A stretch of DNA of 5,894 nt from Brevundimonas sp. (GTDB lineage Bacteria > Pseudomonadota > Alphaproteobacteria > Caulobacterales > Caulobacteraceae). The DNA lies in NCBI GenBank assembly GCA_031119155.1, contig JAVHYH010000196.1, positions 1 through 5,894 on the forward strand. The letters run 5' to 3'. The notes below the pieces were generated by a model. That model had not been told where the DNA came from, made no database searches, and worked only from the letters and a program-made list of their open reading frames with translations. How positions within the stretch are numbered: position 1 is the stretch's first letter; every line of letters begins with the position of its first letter. This document shows positions 1-5,894 of this stretch, in pieces. A program made the translations under genes and the position numbers.

Positions 1-1577
<1,577 letters not shown>

Positions 1578-1598
1578 CGGTCCGCGCCTGACCCGGCG

Positions 1599-2504
1599 CT
1601 AGCCTCGCGCATGCGAGGTCTTAAGGTCCCGCCAGATCGCCGAGAACGGCGCGTAGAAGACGCCGACCACCAGAGCCGAGACGATCGCATTGGCGCAGGC
1701 GCTCAGCAGCAGCATGGGGCTGCCTGAGGTCAGGCGTTCGAGAAGCACCTCCGACACGTTGCCGGCGCCCATGGGCCCCAGGCCGGACAGCATGCTCAAC
1801 GGCATGACCACTACCAAGGACAGGGCCCACACCACGATCCCGAGGACGCCCGCGATGATGGCGAGGCCCAGCAGCGGCCAGAACTGACCTTTCGTCGCGC
1901 GGAAGGACTCGAACACCGCCAACCGCTTCTCGGTCATCACGATCGGGATGGCCAGGCTCCATTTGACCAGCAGCCAGATGAACAGGGCGATGGCCGCCAG
2001 TACGCCCAGCCCGACAGCGATCCACAGGATCGGAACCATAATGGCGATCGCGCCCAGAATGGCGACCGCCATCATCGCGGCGCCGAAGCCCACTCCGCTG
2101 AGCAGGGCCACGATGACGGTGATAACCAGCACCCGAACCTCGTCCATGCCCAGACGCAGATAGCCATAGGCTTTCTGTTCGGGAAACAGGACGGCGCGGG
2201 ACACTGCCGCGCTAATGACGGCCCCGATCACCAGCGAAAACGGTAGAAGCCAGAGGCCGTGGCTGGTCGCCTGATTGTAACCCTCCATCATCCGGTTGAA
2301 CTCTTCCGGCGTGGACGGCATGCGGTTGCCGAACCCCTCGACGACCGCAAGCCCAGCGGCGACGTTGTCGCGGTTCAGGTAGATCGCCCCCAGCTGGATG
2401 ACAGCGAAAACCAGATACACCAGCGCCCAGGCGATCAGCACCTTCGGCTCGCGGCGGACAAGGCGGAAGCCTTCAAAGGCGGCGTCTGTGGCGGCGAGCG
2501 GCAT
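1599..2504 (-). CDS. Multi-pass inner-membrane protein of unknown function (301 aa)
   Basis: I do not recognise a named gene. The protein has about six hydrophobic segments, roughly at residues 22-43, 84-105, 123-149, 152-180, 211-235 and 264-286. A soluble loop rich in Asn, Met and Glu (44-83) lies between helices 1 and 2. The stretch after helix 4 (KWSLAIPIVMTEKRLAVFES, 181-200, followed by FRATKGQFWPLLG) resembles the pattern W-x-P-x-x-x-x-E...A...S...G-x-F-W. From memory, this occurs in membrane proteins annotated as glycerophosphodiester phosphodiesterase membrane domain or DUF975-like, which have no catalytic residues of their own. There is no signal peptide; residues 1-21 are amphipathic and basic, as expected for a cytoplasmic N-terminus. 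The ATG is preceded by GGAG six bases upstream, which supports this start. The gene converges on uvrA with a 21-bp gap and diverges from trmFO, so it is probably transcribed alone. The gene is well supported; the function is not. Confidence 0.88.
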   Translation of the reverse strand: MPLAATDAAFEGFRLVRREPKVLIAWALVYLVFAVIQLGAIYLNRDNVAAGLAVVEGFGNRMPSTPEEFNRMMEGYNQATSHGLWLLPFSLVIGAVISAAVSRAVLFPEQKAYGYLRLGMDEVRVLVITVIVALLSGVGFGAAMMAVAILGAIAIMVPILWIAVGLGVLAAIALFIWLLVKWSLAIPIVMTEKRLAVFESFRATKGQFWPLLGLAIIAGVLGIVVWALSLVVVMPLSMLSGLGPMGAGNVSEVLLERLTSGSPMLLLSACANAIVSALVVGVFYAPFSAIWRDLKTSHARG

Positions 2505-2510
2505 GGAGTT

Positions 2511-2514
2511 CTCC
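2511..2514 (-). promoter_or_regulatory. Ribosome binding site of the membrane-protein gene
   Basis: Read on the - strand, GGAG (within ACGGAGAACTCCATG) stands six bases before the ATG at 2504. It fixes the start and lies within the short leader predicted from the upstream promoter. Confidence 0.7.
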
Positions 2515-2530
2515 GTGAATTCGGGATGGT

Positions 2531-2558
2531 TCTAGAGGAGAGCCGCCACGGGTGTCAG
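2531..2558 (-). promoter_or_regulatory. Predicted housekeeping promoter of the membrane-protein gene
   Basis: On the - strand, CTGACA (2558-2553) and TCTAGA (2536-2531) are separated by 16 bp. The -10 region TCTAGAAC matches 7 of 8 positions of the Caulobacter consensus GCTANAWC, and CTGACAC matches 5 of 7 of TTGACGS. Transcription would start near 2524, giving a leader of about 20 nt that contains the GGAG site. The match is seen in the sequence; use as a promoter is inferred. Confidence 0.55.
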
Positions 2559-2579
2559 CGGAAATCGGGATGTCGGAGG

Positions 2580-2606
2580 CTGACGCGGCGTCGCGCGATG
2601 GCTAGA
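2580..2606 (+). promoter_or_regulatory. Predicted housekeeping promoter of trmFO
   Basis: CTGACGC (2580-2586) matches 6 of 7 positions of TTGACGS, and GCTAGAAG (2601-2608) matches 7 of 8 of GCTANAWC. The 14-bp gap is within the N10-14 spacing of the Caulobacter consensus. The expected transcription start is near 2612-2614, only a few bases before the trmFO ATG, so the transcript could be leaderless or nearly so. It is arranged back to back with the promoter of the divergent gene; the two -35 boxes are 21 bp apart. Confidence 0.55.
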
Positions 2607-2609
2607 AGG
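2604..2609 (+). promoter_or_regulatory. Shine-Dalgarno-like site deciding the trmFO start
   Basis: AGAAGG lies six bases before the ATG at 2616 and favours that start over the in-frame ATG at 2598. It overlaps the predicted -10 box (2601-2606). It can therefore work only on transcripts that begin further upstream; otherwise the resemblance is coincidental. Confidence 0.45.
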
Positions 2610-2615
2610 CCCCGC

Positions 2616-4010
2616 ATGAGCACGACCACCTCCCCCTCTCCCGTTCACGTCATCGGCGGCGGCCTCGCCGGTTCGGAAGCCGCCTGGCAGATCGCCAATG
2701 CGGGCGTTCCCGTCATCCTGCATGAGATGCGCGGCGTGCCCGGCGTGAAGACCGACGCCCACCACACCGACGGCCTGGCCGAGCTGGTCTGCTCCAACTC
2801 GTTCCGCTCGGATGACTGGGAGTACAACGCCGTCGGCCTGCTGCACGCCGAGATGCGAGCGCTGGATTCCATCATCATGGCCTGCGGTGACGCCCATCAG
2901 GTGCCCGCAGGCGGCGCGCTGGCCGTGGATCGCGAAGGTTTCTCGCAGGCGGTGACGGCGAAGCTGGAGGCCCATCCGCTGGTCACGATCGTGCGCGAGG
3001 AGATCGCGGGCCTGCCGCCGGAAGCGTGGGACAATGTCATCGTCGCCACCGGCCCCTTGACCTCCCCCGCCCTGGCCGACGCCATCCTGAAGGCGACCGG
3101 CGAGGAGAGCCTCAGCTTCTTCGACGCCATCGCCCCCATCGTCCACGCCGACTCGATCGACTTCGACATCGCCTGGCGTCAGTCGCGCTATGACAAGGAA
3201 GGCCCGGGCGGAGACGCCGCCGCCTACGTCAACTGCCCGATGGACAAGGCCCAGTACGAGGCCTTCATCGACGCCCTGCTGAACGGCCCCAAGGCCGAGT
3301 TCAAGGACTGGGAGAACGTCCCCTATTTCGACGGCTGCCTGCCCATCGAGGTGATGGCCGAGCGCGGCCGCGAAACCCTGCGACACGGCCCGATGAAGCC
3401 GGTCGGCCTGACCAATCCGCGCAATCCGACGGTCAAGCCGCACGCCATCGTCCAACTGCGTCAGGACAATGCGCTGGGCACGCTCTACAATCTGGTCGGC
3501 TTCCAGACCAAGCTGAAGCACGGGGCGCAGGCCGAGACCTTCCGCATGATCCCGGGTCTGCAGAACGCCCAGTTCGCCCGCCTCGGGGGCCTGCACCGCA
3601 ACACCTATCTGAACAGCCCCCAGCTTCTGGACAAGCAATTGCGCCTGAAGGCCATGCCGCGCCTGCGCTTCGCCGGTCAGGTCACGGGCGTGGAAGGATA
3701 TGTCGAGAGCGCGGCCATGGGCCTGCTGACCGGCCGCCTCGCCGCCGCCCAGGCGCTGGGCAAGGATCTGGCCCCTCCGCCGCCCGAAACGGCCATGGGC
3801 GCGCTGGTCGAGCACATCACCGGCGGGCACATGGAAGGCTCCAAGTTCCAGCCGATGAACATCAACTACGGCCTGCTGCCCCCGCTGGAGGCGCCGAAAG
3901 TGGACGCCGAGGGCAAGCGCATCCATCCCAAGGAGCGCGGTCGGGCCAAGAAGCGGCTGATGAGCATCCGGGGACTCGAGGCCCTGAAGGCCTGGCGGGA
4001 CGCGAACTGA
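2616..4010 (+). CDS. trmFO: Methylenetetrahydrofolate--tRNA-(uracil-5-)-methyltransferase TrmFO
   Basis: TrmFO makes 5-methyluridine at position 54 of the tRNA T-loop, taking carbon from methylenetetrahydrofolate and electrons through FAD; enterobacteria use the SAM enzyme TrmA for this. The 464-residue protein has the N-terminal FAD motif VIGGGLAGSEAAW (12-24), then LVCSNSFRSDD with C59 and FDGCLPIEVMAERG with C241. These align by motif with the two functional cysteines of characterised TrmFO (Cys53 and Cys226 in B. subtilis). LVGFQTKLKHG, LGGLHRNTYLNSP, the second FAD-contact block GQVTGVEGYVESAAMG (354-369) and HITGGH near the C-terminus are also typical. Length is normal for the alphaproteobacterial form. 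The frame is open upstream to 2259, but that stretch runs antisense to the membrane-protein gene; ATG 2616 places the FAD motif at the usual distance and has a Shine-Dalgarno-like site. ATG 2598 would add only MARRPR. The stop overlaps the next gene's start. Confidence 0.98.
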   Translation: MSTTTSPSPVHVIGGGLAGSEAAWQIANAGVPVILHEMRGVPGVKTDAHHTDGLAELVCSNSFRSDDWEYNAVGLLHAEMRALDSIIMACGDAHQVPAGGALAVDREGFSQAVTAKLEAHPLVTIVREEIAGLPPEAWDNVIVATGPLTSPALADAILKATGEESLSFFDAIAPIVHADSIDFDIAWRQSRYDKEGPGGDAAAYVNCPMDKAQYEAFIDALLNGPKAEFKDWENVPYFDGCLPIEVMAERGRETLRHGPMKPVGLTNPRNPTVKPHAIVQLRQDNALGTLYNLVGFQTKLKHGAQAETFRMIPGLQNAQFARLGGLHRNTYLNSPQLLDKQLRLKAMPRLRFAGQVTGVEGYVESAAMGLLTGRLAAAQALGKDLAPPPPETAMGALVEHITGGHMEGSKFQPMNINYGLLPPLEAPKVDAEGKRIHPKERGRAKKRLMSIRGLEALKAWRDAN

Positions 4011-4216
4011 TGTCGGAACAGACTGAACTGGGCCGTCTGATCGACCGCCGCACGACCCTGATCTACCGCCTCGACCTGATCTCCAAGGGCGCGCAGATCG
4101 CCTATGACGACGGCACCCCGGTCGATATGGCGTCTGAGAAGGCCCGGTTGGAGGATGAGGTCGCGCGTCTGGATCGCAAGATCCTGAGCCTGCAACCGCC
4201 TGCCGGGCAGGCCTGA
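4010..4216 (+). CDS. Small charged helical protein translationally coupled to trmFO (68 aa)
   Basis: I do not recognise a family. The start overlaps the trmFO stop by one base (TGATG, 4008-4012), a typical sign of translational coupling and of a shared mRNA. There is no strong ribosome binding site of its own. The protein is rich in Arg, Asp, Glu and Leu and has no Cys, signal peptide or membrane helix. Residues 3-28 and 40-62 (MASEKARLEDEVARLDRKIL) look helical with heptad-like Leu/Ile/Val spacing, joined by the linker YDDGTPVD (32-39). This suggests a small helical hairpin or coiled coil acting in the cytoplasm. A role linked to tRNA methylation is only a guess from position. It could be a spurious frame, but the codon use, its length and the exact stop-start overlap argue for a gene. 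Confidence 0.75.
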   Translation: MSEQTELGRLIDRRTTLIYRLDLISKGAQIAYDDGTPVDMASEKARLEDEVARLDRKILSLQPPAGQA

Positions 4217-4376
4217 GCTCCCAACGCTTCGTCAAGGTTCCCGCCTGACACTCCCGTTCCGCCGAACGCGGCGCCAGTAGAGGATACGGACCAGCCGTGC
4301 CTGCGGCGGCTCCAACGTCGATTGGGAAAATGGCCCCCTCGCAGCGCCGCGTTGATCGCCCCCCTCTTCGCCTCGC
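4217..4376. other. 160-bp gap between convergent genes, no gene seen
   Basis: The small trmFO-linked gene ends at 4216 and the secreted-protein gene ends at 4377 from the other side. Short open frames cross the gap on both strands but are Arg-rich and low in complexity, as expected of shadows. Only weak hairpins are visible: GCCTGC-CGG-GCAGGC (4198-4212, over the end of the small gene) and CGCCG-AACG-CGGCG (4260-4273). Neither has a T run, so no convincing intrinsic terminator can be named for either gene; Rho-dependent termination is possible. Confidence 0.5.
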
Positions 4377-5141
4377 CTACCTTCTGATTCGCGCGCCTGT
4401 CACGACGATCTCGACGCGTCCGCCCTCGGCCGCCGCCGCGTTGCTGAGCCTTACACGCACGCCGTTGGCGCGACGTGCGGTCAACTCGCCGCCCTGAGGG
4501 TTTGGCGGCTGCTGTCTCTCCGAGACACATTCGCTCAACCGCCCGTCCGCGATGATGCAGCTTAGCGCGACGGTTTGCACACCGCCGGTCCTCGGCAACG
4601 CCGCCGTCGGCATCTCTACTGCGAATCCCTCCTCCAGAAGAGCCGAAACGTCGGTCGCCCGGTCATGGTCACGCGTCACGGGCTGATCACAGGCCGTCAG
4701 AACCCGATCCACCGCGGCCCCCGATGCTGGCAGGTCGAACGCGACGCTGAACGGCGCGGAATCGCCCTCGACGGACTGGAGGGTCACAGGCCCGCCCAGC
4801 CGGAGAAAGCGGGCGGTGATCGGGGCATTGTTCAAGGCGAGTCTGCCGTCAGCGGAAGCCTCCCACTGACTTGCTGTGGAGAAGACGTCGCCGCGCGTGA
4901 ACAGGGCCCGTCGCGACGGGCCGCGAGACAGGGGCGTCCCGGAAATTCCGGCCAGCAAGGTCCCGGCGCGACACTGGACGATGATGGACGCCCCCGACGC
5001 GTAGGAGATGCTGGCGCTGATGGAATTCGTCGCGGGATCAGCGGCAAGATCCCAGCCATCTTCCGTCTCCTGCGCGTTCGACGGTCCAGCGAGTATCGCG
5101 GCCGCAACCAGCAGCATTCCCGCGTTCACAGATGCCTTCAT
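4377..5141 (-). CDS. Exported protein with a degenerate TonB C-terminal-like domain (254 aa)
   Basis: The N-terminus is a clear signal peptide: K2, hydrophobic core at about 9-18, and SNA (21-23) before Q24, so the mature protein is probably periplasmic. Residues 37-151 form a predicted beta-rich domain (SASISYASGASIIVQC, then ARFLRLGGPVTLQS, then FDLPASGAAVDRVLTAC). It resembles, from memory, N-terminal domains of uncharacterised Caulobacteraceae proteins. Residues 188-254 (VALSCIIADGRLSEC, then VRVRLSN, then VEIVVTGARIRR) follow the pattern V-x-x-C-x-x-x-x-DG-x-L-x-x-C of TonB-like C-terminal domains in that order. Four cysteines (57, 151, 195, 205) could form two disulphides. The last 12 residues also resemble the VTGxRI segment of TonB-dependent receptors. 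ATG 5141 has GGAGG five bases upstream and the signal peptide directly after it. The frame continues upstream to 5819, but only as antisense to the oxygenase gene. The gene is firm; the domain assignment is tentative. Confidence 0.85.
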   Translation of the reverse strand: MKASVNAGMLLVAAAILAGPSNAQETEDGWDLAADPATNSISASISYASGASIIVQCRAGTLLAGISGTPLSRGPSRRALFTRGDVFSTASQWEASADGRLALNNAPITARFLRLGGPVTLQSVEGDSAPFSVAFDLPASGAAVDRVLTACDQPVTRDHDRATDVSALLEEGFAVEMPTAALPRTGGVQTVALSCIIADGRLSECVSERQQPPNPQGGELTARRANGVRVRLSNAAAAEGGRVEIVVTGARIRR

Positions 5142-5146
5142 TTCCC

Positions 5147-5151
5147 CCTCC
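5147..5151 (-). promoter_or_regulatory. Strong ribosome binding site of the secreted-protein gene
   Basis: On the - strand, GGAGG followed by GGGAA and ATG gives a near-perfect Shine-Dalgarno with five-base spacing. It decides the start at 5141 and excludes the much longer upstream extension of the frame. Confidence 0.8.
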
Positions 5152-5184
5152 GACGGTCGCGAAACACCGCAATCAGTCCTATCC

Positions 5185-5202
5185 TGCCTGAAATGACAGG
5201 CA
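5185..5202. repeat. Perfect inverted repeat over the start of the oxygenase gene
   Basis: TGCCTG (5185-5190) and CAGGCA (5197-5202) are exact reverse complements around the six-base spacer AAATGA, which contains the ATG at 5193; the alternative ATG begins at 5202. In DNA this could be a dimer operator in the 51-bp divergent gap; in mRNA it would be a small hairpin holding the start codon in its loop. The repeat is seen directly; any function is inference. Confidence 0.45.
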
Positions 5203-5894
5203 TGAACCAGCAGCGCTCCTCTCTCGACTTCGCCCGGCGCGCGGTGCGTCAGAAGATCACCGACGTCTTCAATGACGCCGACAAGGGCGAACGGCCGGTC
5301 CTGCGGCGCGGGGACGCCCTGTTCCCCCCGGACGGCGTGGCGGCGCGGGTGAATGGCGACGTCGTCACCATGATGATCGGCGGGGTGTCGGGCCTGCTGC
5401 TGCAGATGCTGCATCCGGCGGTGCTGGCGGGCGTGTGGGACCATTCCGACTTCCGCGCCGACATGCACGGCCGCCTGCGCCGGACGGCCAAATTCATCGC
5501 CACGACGACCTATGACCACGCCGAGAACGGTCGGGCGATGATCGACAAGGTCAATCGCATCCACGCGAATCTGGCGGGCGTCCTGCCGGACGGTACGCCC
5601 TATCGGGTGTCCGATCCGGCCCTGCTGGCCTGGGTCCATGTGACCGAGACCATCAGCTTCCTCGACTCCTGGATCCGTTATGCCGAGCCGGACATGACGA
5701 TGGCCGATCAGGACGCCTATTTCGACGAGATGGCGCGGATCGGCGCCGCCCTGCACGCCGATCCCCTGCCCCGCACCCGGGCGCAGGCCGAGGCCCTGAT
5801 CCAGAGCTATCGTCCGCAACTGAAGGCCGACGCCCGGACCCGCGAGGTCGCCCGCATGGTGATGCGTCAGCGCGTCGGCTCGCCTGCTGTGGAC
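5193..5894 (+). CDS. MpaB-family (DUF2236) putative haem-dependent oxygenase, 3' end outside window
   Basis: The 234 visible residues match the family that includes fungal MpaB and the latex-clearing rubber oxygenase Lcp (PF09995). Typical blocks are LLLQMLHPAVLAGVWDHSDF (68-87), RLRRTAKFI (94-102), the helix ending in NRIHANLAG (121-129), PYRVSDPALLAWVHVTETIS (136-155) and LDSWIRY (157-163). R94 and T98 have the same spacing as the R164/T168 pair of Lcp, and H124 is the best candidate for the haem-binding His, by position only. The substrate is unknown; most bacterial members are uncharacterised. No signal peptide is seen. ATG 5193 is chosen, with in-frame ATG 5202 as the alternative; neither has a convincing ribosome binding site. 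The frame stays open to the window end. It diverges from the secreted-protein gene across 51 bp. Confidence 0.92.
   Translation, partial: MTGMNQQRSSLDFARRAVRQKITDVFNDADKGERPVLRRGDALFPPDGVAARVNGDVVTMMIGGVSGLLLQMLHPAVLAGVWDHSDFRADMHGRLRRTAKFIATTTYDHAENGRAMIDKVNRIHANLAGVLPDGTPYRVSDPALLAWVHVTETISFLDSWIRYAEPDMTMADQDAYFDEMARIGAALHADPLPRTRAQAEALIQSYRPQLKADARTREVARMVMRQRVGSPAVD

Noticed and set aside
2259..2615. N-terminal extension of the trmFO frame by 119 codons.
   Set aside because: It runs antisense through the membrane-protein gene, has no family resemblance, and would move the FAD motif far from the N-terminus. The start at 2616 fits the family.
2532..4235. Long open frame (567 codons) on the - strand opposite trmFO.
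   Set aside because: It is antisense to the whole of a certain gene. The Gly/Ala/Arg/Gln/His-rich translation is typical of the mirror frame of GC-rich coding DNA, with no recognisable motif.
4206..4379. Idea that the secreted-protein gene is a broken TonB-dependent receptor whose frame once continued past the stop.
   Set aside because: Translating beyond the stop in the same frame gives no plug-domain-like sequence, so the VTGARIRR tail appears to be the natural C-terminus.
4297..4497. Short + strand frame starting with GTG at 4297.
   Set aside because: It overlaps the 3' end of the secreted-protein gene in antisense, has a low-complexity Ala/Pro/Arg/Ser translation and no ribosome binding site.
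4102..4530. Open frame of 142 codons on the - strand across the 4217-4376 gap.
   Set aside because: It overlaps two better-supported genes in other frames, is Arg-rich and shows no motif or start site; treated as a shadow.
5142..5819. N-terminal extension of the secreted-protein frame on the - strand.
   Set aside because: It lies antisense to the MpaB-family gene and is His/Arg/Gly-rich. A strong ribosome binding site and a signal peptide mark the true start at 5141.

Overview
This window looks like an ordinary chromosomal segment of a high-GC alphaproteobacterium. The Caulobacterales are the best guess, with Brevundimonas or Caulobacter the likely genera. That guess rests on codons with G/C third positions, a folate-dependent TrmFO instead of TrmA, promoters resembling the Caulobacter housekeeping consensus (TTGACGS and GCTANAWC), and a secreted protein of a type I remember from Caulobacteraceae. 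There are no tRNA or rRNA genes, no insertion sequence, no CRISPR array and no obvious compositional break. I found no convincing evidence of a new defence or mobile system.

Layout, left to right. Positions 1-1577 (+) hold the C-terminal 524 residues of UvrA, the damage-sensing ATPase of nucleotide excision repair; its start lies outside the window. A GC-rich hairpin with the uvrA stop codon in its loop closes the gene. It is followed after 21 bp by the end of a convergent gene (1599-2504, -) for a six-helix membrane protein of unknown role. That gene and trmFO (2616-4010, +) diverge from a 111-bp gap carrying two back-to-back promoter-like pairs. trmFO makes the FAD- and folate-dependent tRNA m5U54 methyltransferase. 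Its stop codon overlaps by one base the start of a 68-residue, charged, helical protein of unknown function (4010-4216, +).

After a 160-bp gap between convergent genes comes a gene for an exported, cysteine-containing protein (4377-5141, -). Its last third resembles a degenerate TonB C-terminal domain and it ends in a peptide like the TonB-receptor motif VTGxRI. Only 51 bp separate it from a divergent gene (5193 to the window end, +) for an MpaB/DUF2236-family putative haem oxygenase, which is cut by the window edge. A perfect 6-6-6 inverted repeat is centred on that gene's start codon.

The genes do not form one pathway: DNA repair, tRNA modification, an envelope protein, a secreted protein and an oxygenase sit side by side in separate short transcription units. 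The only likely operon is trmFO plus the small gene. The points most worth checking are the possibly leaderless trmFO transcript, the trmFO-coupled small protein, the TonB-like tail of the secreted protein, and the dyad over the oxygenase start.
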